Shown here piece by piece: positions 27,301 to 33,270 of a DNA stretch of 64,000 nt (the stretch's first letter is position 1; each line of letters starts with the position of its first letter). The notes under the pieces are model-generated. The model saw only the letters and a program-made list of their open reading frames with translations. It was not told where the DNA came from and did no database searches. The position numbers and the translations under genes are program-made. Source of the stretch: Neptunitalea chrysea (GTDB taxonomy: Bacteria > Bacteroidota > Bacteroidia > Flavobacteriales > Flavobacteriaceae). The stretch spans positions 1 to 64,000 of the forward strand of contig NZ_BRVP01000019.1 of NCBI RefSeq assembly GCF_027924145.1. The letters are read 5' to 3'.

Positions 27301-29204
27301 TCAGAAGGCAAGGTATTGGGTTAAACGATTGCTATACAGTAGACTTAATAACTTTTACAGTTAGTAGCAACCCCGTTTATACAGATCCTAAAGGTATTTT
27401 TCTTTGTGATGATATTAGCAATGATGGTGTAGAACTTTTTGATCTAACAACCGCTTATGATACAGCTACTTTAAACAATTCTGATATAACAATAACATAC
27501 TATACCAGCCAAAACAATGCACTTAACAACATCAACCCAATAAGCGATACCGATTCATACGAGAATACAACTAACCCGCAAACTATCTATTCTAGAATTG
27601 AAACAAATCAGGGATGTTTTGATGTTACTTCTTTTGAATTAAATGTAGTTCTGGTTGGCTTAATTAACGAACCATCTCCTATTTCATATTGTGATACAGA
27701 CGAAAATGGATATGAAATTGTTGATCTTACCTCAGATGATGTAGAAGTATTAATGATTAGACAAAATGATATCAACCTATCATATTACGCAACTGAAAAC
27801 GATGCTCAAAACTTAACTAACCCAATAGCCAATCCGACAAACTATACTGTAAATAACACTACAGATGGTTCTGCTACAATTATTTATATAGTAGCCACCA
27901 ACACTGTAAGTAATTGTTCTTTATATGTGCCGTTGGAAATTACAGTTTACAGCTTACCAGAGTTTAATGATGATTCTTTAACATTTAACATCTGTAGAGA
28001 AGATATAACCCATTTAAACCTTCCTTCATTAAACGAATTAGTAATAGACAACTCAGATGATTACGAATTAACCTATTATGAAACATATGCTGATGCCGAT
28101 GCAGAAACCAATGCTTTACCCAACGATATAGTACTTACTAACTCTACCGCTAATCTATTTGTTAAGGCTACAGGAATCATATCAGGATGTTCATCTATAG
28201 AAGAAATTACTGTTATTGTACACCCCACTCCGGGACCATACACCTTAACCAATTTAGAAGAATGTGCAGATGACACAAGTGTTCATCAAATGGATATAAC
28301 TTCTGGAGTACCCCAGAACATATTAGACGATGCTAACTTAACCATTAGTTATTACACAAGTCAAACAGATGCTGAAACAGCAGAAAATGCTATTGAACAC
28401 CCTGCTAACACTACAACTTATGATGGTCTCATAATATACACTCGATTTGAAAACAACACCACAGGCTGCTATAGTGTTTCAACATTCTCAATTACATTAA
28501 ATAGAACACCTACAATCCCTTTAGAAAATAAATATGTAATTTGCTCTATAGACAATTCAATTACAGTAGATGCATATACTGGATACCCTGACGATATCTA
28601 TGAGTGGTCTAACGGTGACTCAACTTCGTATTTAGAAATCTCTGAACCAGGTGTATATTCAGTAACTGTTACTGCTATCAGTGGGTGTTCAAATGTAAAA
28701 TACTTTGGTGTTAATGTTTCCGAATCTGCTCAGCTTGTAGATATTCAAGCAACCAGTTTTACAGACAACAATACCATTACAGTAAGTGTTACAGGAAGTG
28801 GCTCCTATGTATTTTCATTAGATGGTGAAACTTATCAGGAATCAAATCTATTTGAAAATGTAGAAATAGGATATCATACAGTAGAAATTATAGATTTAAA
28901 CGGATGTGATAGTATTATAGCACAAGATGTTGTGGTACTAGGTTTTCCTAAATACTTTACTCCAAACGGAGATGGAATAAATGACACTTGGAACATCTTT
29001 GGTTTTGAAACCTTAGAGCATTCTACCATCTTCATTTTTGATAGATATGGTAAATTATTAAAAGTAATTAATCCGGGAGATGATGGCTGGGACGGCACCT
29101 TTAATGGAAACGATTTATATTCTAATGACTATTGGTTTGAAGCTAACATTAAAGACACAGATGATCCGTTCGTATATAGAGGACATTTTAGCTTAATTCG
29201 TTAA
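24372..29204 (+). CDS. Giant T9SS type B protein, choice-of-anchor L plus 11 repeats
   Basis: 1610 residues. A signal peptide (1-18) is followed by a choice-of-anchor L domain to about 265 (YSPEQLIENIL, GIVLTTGNV, FNYILASEEYL) and an Ig-like domain to about 340. From about 347 to 1381 there are eleven units of roughly 90-100 residues. Each starts with a CDxDxDG-like acidic loop (for example CDTDSDGF, CDDNNDGF, CESDSDGV), continues with a YYxSxxDA strand and NPQTVY, and ends in a GC strand. An Ig-like module follows, and the T9SS sorting domain starts near 1525 (FPKYFTPNGDGINDTWN). It is probably a long stalk-like surface protein; the acidic loops could bind calcium. No enzymatic domain seen. 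Confidence 0.92.
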   Translation: MNYKLLFACICLSYFMHAQQIVVDNNYSPEQLIENILFQGCIDVSNVNSPINGSINGLVSYGYFESSSSNFPFSNGIVLTTGNVLDAGNTLNSDYLNRGETDWGTDSDLESVLGVSNTLNATVLEFDIISASNQINFNYILASEEYLNDYPCNYSDSFGFLIKPTGSSGSYNNITLVPGTTTNVSTQTIRPQIVGFCNSENEQYFEGYNLGDTNYNGRTTVLTATAAIQPNTSYHIKLIIADQFDENFDSAVFIQGNTFSADIDLGGTLSTCSGSIALDTGIDNPQATFEWSYNGTSLSDTTSEIVAGQSGTYNVIATIPYANSQCVIEDTVEVTVNGNEIASAVTDYELCEETEGSNTATFNLSSKDPEIEGSVSFLNPTISYYPTALDAENETNEIFNAITNSSNPQTVYVKLQDPTSSCVAYNSFDLIVNELPNITQPDTLVACGAENATTAIFDLSIASNQAIGTNSYELTYFETINEAENNINPIDELYTSSPKTVYIKATDTNTGCSNIIAVSLDINYGPQLLISAYDADACDSDSNGFTIFSLTDYTQYFVQNPTDYTFEFYTTAADAASGTNTISNPDTFSNTVQDIQVIYVKVIDPITGCSTIAQINLYSSMIVSETQTNIYYTCDDVSNDGVEEFNLAAIEAYILNNLSDTNVIFYENMSDLNNNTGALDETIPYINTQNPQTLYILIEKNGLCSYVEDIVLKVNPYFEATSIGDQTFCDTDSDGFTSINLADNYTNSIINGNNYTVAYYLSENDATNWTNPITVLNNTSNPQTVWAVVRDETGFCSDIISFDILIETAPETTPVDDIFICDDNNDGFYNVNLSNLSTQLLNNNTTNASVEFYPSEADAVNSSNIITTPDNYNTQSATVYAKCINDTTGCYNIQTINVIVIYFEALTSNNNSFTVCESDSDGVEGIFFEDYDNAIVQNNSDIEVLYFTNITDAENNTNAIDKTTAFFNSSNPQEIYIRRQGIGLNDCYTVDLITFTVSSNPVYTDPKGIFLCDDISNDGVELFDLTTAYDTATLNNSDITITYYTSQNNALNNINPISDTDSYENTTNPQTIYSRIETNQGCFDVTSFELNVVLVGLINEPSPISYCDTDENGYEIVDLTSDDVEVLMIRQNDINLSYYATENDAQNLTNPIANPTNYTVNNTTDGSATIIYIVATNTVSNCSLYVPLEITVYSLPEFNDDSLTFNICREDITHLNLPSLNELVIDNSDDYELTYYETYADADAETNALPNDIVLTNSTANLFVKATGIISGCSSIEEITVIVHPTPGPYTLTNLEECADDTSVHQMDITSGVPQNILDDANLTISYYTSQTDAETAENAIEHPANTTTYDGLIIYTRFENNTTGCYSVSTFSITLNRTPTIPLENKYVICSIDNSITVDAYTGYPDDIYEWSNGDSTSYLEISEPGVYSVTVTAISGCSNVKYFGVNVSESAQLVDIQATSFTDNNTITVSVTGSGSYVFSLDGETYQESNLFENVEIGYHTVEIIDLNGCDSIIAQDVVVLGFPKYFTPNGDGINDTWNIFGFETLEHSTIFIFDRYGKLLKVINPGDDGWDGTFNGNDLYSNDYWFEANIKDTDDPFVYRGHFSLIR

Positions 29205-29355
29205 AAACATTACAACTTCAAAATAACAAGCCCTTTTCATATTGATTAGGACTTTTCTTTTAATCACCATAAAAACAACTAAGCTGTTTTTTAAATATGA
29301 TATAATTATATTTTCTTTATACTCCTATATGAATATTTGTTAATAGTTTTGCAAC

Positions 29356-31344
29356 ATGAAATTTACTATAACATCAGAATTTAAACCTACAGGAGATCAG
29401 CCGAAAGCTATTAAGCAGCTTTCTAGCGAAATCGAAAATAACGAACAATGTCAAGTACTCCTTGGAGTTACCGGATCTGGTAAAACCTTTACCGTAGCAA
29501 ATGTTATAGAATCTGTTCAACGACCAACTTTGGTTTTAGCCCATAACAAAACTTTAGCTGCACAGTTATATTCTGAGTTTAAATCATTCTTCCCAAATAA
29601 TGCTGTAGAATATTTTGTTTCGTACTATGACTACTACCAGCCAGAGGCCTATATTCCCGTAAGCGGTACCTATATAGAAAAAGACTTAAGCATTAACGAA
29701 GAAATAGAAAAACTAAGATTAAGTGCTACCTCCTCTCTTCTATCTGGTAGAAGAGACATTTTGGTGGTTGCTTCAGTATCTTGTTTATATGGTATTGGTA
29801 ACCCCGTAGAATTTCAGAAAAATGTAATCTCTATTGAAAGAGATCTGGTTATTTCAAGAACTAAATTTATGCAAAAGCTAGTGCAGAGTTTATACTCTAG
29901 GACTACAGCTGAATTTACAAATGGTAATTTTAGAGTTAAGGGAGATGTTGTAGACGTATTCCCTAGTTATGCCGATGAAGCATTCAGAATACATTTTTTT
30001 GGAGATGAAATTGAAGAAATAGAATCTTTCGATCCAGTCAACAATGCAGTAATAGAAAAATACGAGAAAGTAAACATATATCCTGCTAATATGTTTGTTA
30101 CCTCTCCTGATGTATTACAAAATGCTATATGGCAAATACAGCAAGACATGGTAAAACAAGTTGACTATTTTAAAGAAATAGGAAAACCACTAGAAGCTAA
30201 AAGACTAGAAGAACGTACCAACTTCGATTTAGAAATGATTCGTGAGTTAGGGTATTGTTCTGGTATCGAAAATTATTCTAGATATTTAGATGGTAGAGAA
30301 CCTGGCACACGCCCTTTCTGTTTGTTAGATTATTTTCCAGATGACTATTTAATGGTAGTAGACGAAAGTCATGTAACTATACCTCAGGTACACGCCATGT
30401 TTGGAGGTGATAGAAGTCGTAAAGAAAATTTAGTAGAATACGGTTTTAGACTACCTGCCGCTATGGATAACCGACCTTTAAAATTTGAAGAATTTGAAAC
30501 ACTTCAAAATCAAGTAATTTATGTTTCGGCAACACCGGCTGATTACGAACTACAAAAATCGGAAGGTACGTATACTGAACAAATTATTAGACCAACCGGA
30601 CTACTTGATCCTGTAATTGAAATACGCCCAAGTGAAAATCAAATAGATGATTTAGTAGAAGAAATTCAATTACGAATTGAAAAGGACGAACGTGTTTTAG
30701 TGACTACCCTTACCAAACGTATGGCAGAAGAACTAGCTAAATACCTTACAAGAATTGCCTTACGATGTAGATATATACACTCTGATGTAGATACGTTAGA
30801 ACGCGTTCAGATAATGCAAGATTTACGTAAAGGATTGTTTGATGTATTAATTGGTGTTAACCTATTAAGAGAAGGACTAGATTTACCGGAAGTATCTTTA
30901 GTAGCCATTTTAGATGCAGATAAAGAAGGCTTTCTTAGAAGCGCAAGGTCACTTACGCAAACTGTAGGTAGAGCAGCAAGAAATTTAAATGGTAAAGCCA
31001 TTATGTATGCCGATAAAATAACTGCTAGTATGCAAAAAACAATAGATGAAACGGAATACAGAAGAAGTAAACAAATAGCACACAATAAAGAAAATAATAT
31101 AACACCCAAAGCCCTTAACAAGAAAATTGAAAGTTCTTTAACGAATACAACCAATGAAGAAAACGATTACCTAACCAACGCTAAAAATGCCGCTGAACCA
31201 GATACTACTTACATGACTAAATCGGATATTGAAAAACTAATCCGTGAAAAACGAAAGGCAATGGAAAAAGCAGCTAAAGATTTAGACTTTATGCAAGCAG
31301 CTAAACTGCGTGACGAAATTAAACTACTTCAGGAAAAAAAATAA
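29356..31344 (+). CDS. uvrB: Excinuclease ABC subunit B
   Basis: The damage-verifying helicase-like subunit of nucleotide excision repair. 662 residues, usual length. Walker A GVTGSGKTFTVAN is near residue 40, and the beta-hairpin region includes VSYYDYYQPEAYIP. DEV-type box VVDESHVTIPQ, VYVSATPADYEL-like segment, LLREGLDLPEVSLVAILDADKEGFLRS and QTVGRAARN follow. The C-terminal UVR motif that binds UvrC ends in FMQAAKLRDEIKLLQEKK. A TAGTTTTG box sits only four bases before the ATG. A strong terminator follows 25 bases after the stop. Confidence 0.97.
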   Translation: MKFTITSEFKPTGDQPKAIKQLSSEIENNEQCQVLLGVTGSGKTFTVANVIESVQRPTLVLAHNKTLAAQLYSEFKSFFPNNAVEYFVSYYDYYQPEAYIPVSGTYIEKDLSINEEIEKLRLSATSSLLSGRRDILVVASVSCLYGIGNPVEFQKNVISIERDLVISRTKFMQKLVQSLYSRTTAEFTNGNFRVKGDVVDVFPSYADEAFRIHFFGDEIEEIESFDPVNNAVIEKYEKVNIYPANMFVTSPDVLQNAIWQIQQDMVKQVDYFKEIGKPLEAKRLEERTNFDLEMIRELGYCSGIENYSRYLDGREPGTRPFCLLDYFPDDYLMVVDESHVTIPQVHAMFGGDRSRKENLVEYGFRLPAAMDNRPLKFEEFETLQNQVIYVSATPADYELQKSEGTYTEQIIRPTGLLDPVIEIRPSENQIDDLVEEIQLRIEKDERVLVTTLTKRMAEELAKYLTRIALRCRYIHSDVDTLERVQIMQDLRKGLFDVLIGVNLLREGLDLPEVSLVAILDADKEGFLRSARSLTQTVGRAARNLNGKAIMYADKITASMQKTIDETEYRRSKQIAHNKENNITPKALNKKIESSLTNTTNEENDYLTNAKNAAEPDTTYMTKSDIEKLIREKRKAMEKAAKDLDFMQAAKLRDEIKLLQEKK

Positions 31345-31369
31345 ATAGATAAACCTATTCAACAACATA

Positions 31370-31405
31370 AAAGCCCTTGGTAGTAAAATACCAAGGGCTT
31401 TTTTT
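31370..31405 (+). terminator. Rho-independent terminator of uvrB
   Basis: A 13-base perfect stem (AAAGCCCTTGGTA and its complement) with a six-base loop GTAAAA and a following T-run. Confidence 0.9.
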
Positions 31406-31531
31406 AACCAACTAACATTATGAAAAAAATCTACTCGAATATTTAATGCTCATTACTATTATAAACTCCAAGATTTTCTAATCATTTCATTACATCCTTA
31501 TCAATAACCTTGGAGCTCTACTACCCTAAAG

Positions 31532-31963
31532 TTATCCAATCTCTATAAAGCGTTTTGCTTTTGGTAAAGCCTCTTCTTTTTTTGGCAGTGTAATTGTGAG
31601 TACACCATCTTCATAAGTGGCTTTAATCGCATCTTCATTAACTGTTTCCGGTAAAGTAAAAGCACGCCTAAATGAAGTATAGTTAAACTCTCTACGCGTA
31701 TAATTTTTATCTTTCACTTCATTTTCACTTTTTACCTCAGAAGAGACAGTGAGTACGTTATCATCTACTTCCAAGTTAAAATCTTCTCTCTTTCTTCCTG
31801 GTACAGCTAACTCAACAAAAAATTCTTTTTCTGTATCTTTAATATTAACGGGCGGAGTTGAAGTTCCTAAATTCTGTACTCCTCCAAAAAAGTCTGGTTT
31901 CATAAAAAATTCATCTAATAAATTAGGTAACCATACATTGTTGTTTCTTTTTACTAAGCTCAT
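31532..31963 (-). CDS. Hsp20/alpha-crystallin small heat shock protein
   Basis: An ATP-independent holdase chaperone of 143 residues. The alpha-crystallin domain spans about 40-135, with the family signatures FFVELAVPGRKREDFNLEV, NYTRREFNYTSFRRAFTLPE and the IKATYEDGVLTITLPKKE strand. The short N-terminal arm (LPNLLDEFF) is typical of class A bacterial members. The end lacks a clear IxI motif beyond RFIEIG. It stands alone between uvrB and the TerB-like gene. No inverted-repeat heat-shock operator was recognised upstream. Confidence 0.94.
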   Translation of the reverse strand: MSLVKRNNNVWLPNLLDEFFMKPDFFGGVQNLGTSTPPVNIKDTEKEFFVELAVPGRKREDFNLEVDDNVLTVSSEVKSENEVKDKNYTRREFNYTSFRRAFTLPETVNEDAIKATYEDGVLTITLPKKEEALPKAKRFIEIG

Positions 31964-32080
31964 AATTATAATTTTTTAGTGTTTAACAATTTTTCTAAAT
32001 CAAATACGCCTAGTAATAGACAAATCTTGTACCACTACCCAAAAAAGCCAAAAACATGACTTTATGTCGTTTTAAGAAAC

Positions 32081-32105
32081 AAAAAAAGCGACAAAATGTC
32101 GCTTT
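32081..32105 (-). terminator. Rho-independent terminator of TerB-like gene
   Basis: A nine-base stem (AAAGCGACA and its complement) with a three-base loop. On the - strand it runs into T residues; it lies 25 bases after the stop of the gene at 32131. Confidence 0.8.
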
Positions 32106-32130
32106 ACTAATATTTTAAACTGTCAAATTG

Positions 32131-32538
32131 CTAATTATAATGTGTTTTAAAAAAGCCTAACAACACCGATACTGGCACAATCTTATCCTCATAAGTATCC
32201 ATTACAGCTAACACTTTATCCATAGCTATAGGATTCAACCCCATACGTAGTCCGCATTCCTTTACTAATTTAATTTCTTTAGGATGCTGTTCCTCATCTA
32301 TATTCATCATCAAAACCAATCGGTAAAACTGAATAATACGCTCTGTTTCCGACTTTTGAGGCTTAAAAGGTGCAGGATTACGAAACAACCTATCTAAATC
32401 TATTTTAGGCACTTCTAATTGCTTTGCAACGGCTAACAAAAAATTATATTCTCTTTCTTTTAAATAATCATCTACCGTAGCCATCGAAATCATATCCGAT
32501 AAAATACTAAGTTTTACTTCTTTGCTTTTGCTGTTCAT
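32131..32538 (-). CDS. TerB-like small helical protein
   Basis: 135 residues, all-helical, soluble, no signal peptide. The pattern of the TerB fold is visible: ILSDMISMATVDDYLKEREYNFLLAVAKQLEV, then a central FYRLVLMMNIDEEQHPKEIKLVKECGLRMGLNP segment (split here around loops) with acidic residues in the helix turns. TerB-like domains occur in stress and phage-defence contexts, but there are no other ter genes nearby, so tellurite resistance should not be assumed. From memory, relatives next to uvrB are sometimes mislabelled excinuclease subunit B; there is no sequence basis for that. Confidence 0.75.
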   Translation of the reverse strand: MNSKSKEVKLSILSDMISMATVDDYLKEREYNFLLAVAKQLEVPKIDLDRLFRNPAPFKPQKSETERIIQFYRLVLMMNIDEEQHPKEIKLVKECGLRMGLNPIAMDKVLAVMDTYEDKIVPVSVLLGFFKTHYN

Positions 32539-32613
32539 TGTAATTAATTAGTTTAATGGCTGAATTTAATAAATAAATAATTTAATTTTAAATTTTCTAA
32601 CATAAATTGAGAT

Positions 32614-32895
32614 ATGACGAATAATGATATTTTAAAAAAGCTTCGTGTTGCCCTTGCCTTAAGAGATGATGATATAGTGGAAATTCTTCAAGACGTAGAC
32701 TTTAAGATTTCTAAAACAGAGCTTAGCGCTTTTTTTAGAAAAGAAGACCATCCTAACTATAAAAACTGTGGAGATCAAGTATTACGCAACTTTTTAAATG
32801 GCTTGGTAATACATTTAAGGGGTAGTAAAGAAAAGCCAAAACTACCTGGTGATGTATTACTAGAAAAACATAAAAGAAACAATTTAAAGAAATAA
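32614..32895 (+). CDS. DUF1456 family protein, single-repeat form
   Basis: 93 residues. It starts with TNNDILKKLRVALALRDDDIVEIL and continues with LSAFFRKEDHPNYKNCGDQVLRNFLNGL, the signature of DUF1456 (E. coli YehS). YehS is about 155 residues with two copies of this unit; here there is one copy plus a basic tail ending KKHKRNN-like. The gene appears intact, with its own strong terminator directly after the stop. Function unknown; a role through homo-oligomers is possible but not shown. Confidence 0.85.
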   Translation: MTNNDILKKLRVALALRDDDIVEILQDVDFKISKTELSAFFRKEDHPNYKNCGDQVLRNFLNGLVIHLRGSKEKPKLPGDVLLEKHKRNNLKK

Positions 32896-32927
32896 AAAAA
32901 GCCACTTCTAATGAAGTGGCTTTTTTT
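32894..32927 (+). terminator. Rho-independent terminator after DUF1456 gene
   Basis: An 11-base stem including GCCACTTC and its complement with a TAAT loop, A-run on the left and T-run on the right, so it could act in both directions. Confidence 0.88.
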
Positions 32928-32957
32928 ATTTCTTTGTCCCGTCCTGAAATAAGTTGA

Positions 32958-33164
32958 CATAAATACAACCACATTACTCCATCAATGACAGATGGATATG
33001 ATTGTTATCAAAATGCTTTAACTGAAAGAATTAATGGAACACTAAAACAAGAGTTACTTATTTATAAATGCAAAAACAATAAAGTGCTTGCCAAGCTTAT
33101 AAAAGAATCCATTGATATGTACAATAACCTAAGACCGCACTTGAGTTACATAAAAAACACTTAA
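32958..33164 (+). pseudogene. IS3-type transposase remnant (C-terminal tail)
   Basis: An in-frame stretch of about 68 codons without its own start ends at TAA 33162-33164. It reads ITPSMTDGYDCYQNALTER, then INGTLKQELL, and ends YNNLRPHLSYIKNT. This is the end of an IS3/rve-type integrase core, with the third catalytic residue (Glu) in NALTER. The rest of the transposase is missing. Just upstream, 32935-32960 (a TCCTGAAATAAGTTGACA-like stretch) resembles the terminal repeat of such elements, suggesting that an internal deletion joined one end to the tail. No matching right end was found before the secDF terminator. Confidence 0.8.
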
Positions 33165-33177
33165 CTATATACATAAC

Positions 33178-33208
33178 AAAAAAACCAGAGAGGCAAGCCT
33201 CTCTGGTT
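33178..33208 (-). terminator. Rho-independent terminator of secDF
   Basis: A stem of at least 11 bases (AACCAGAGAGG and its complement, loop CAAG), followed on the - strand by seven T. Confidence 0.88.
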
Positions 33209-33270
33209 AATATATATTTTTAATCTAAAATAGTCAACCTACTTTAAGACAACTCAATTTATACAAACTA

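Noticed and set aside
24372-29204. CRISPR-like or satellite repeats
   Set aside because: The repeats are at protein level only, about 90-100 residues long and strongly diverged; there are no short identical DNA repeats with regular spacers.
30807-31154. 115-codon hydrophobic open frame on the - strand
   Set aside because: Antisense to the conserved helicase core of uvrB; hydrophobicity is a by-product of the opposite codons.
32131-32538. Tellurite resistance locus
   Set aside because: Only a lone TerB-like domain is present; none of the other ter genes are nearby.
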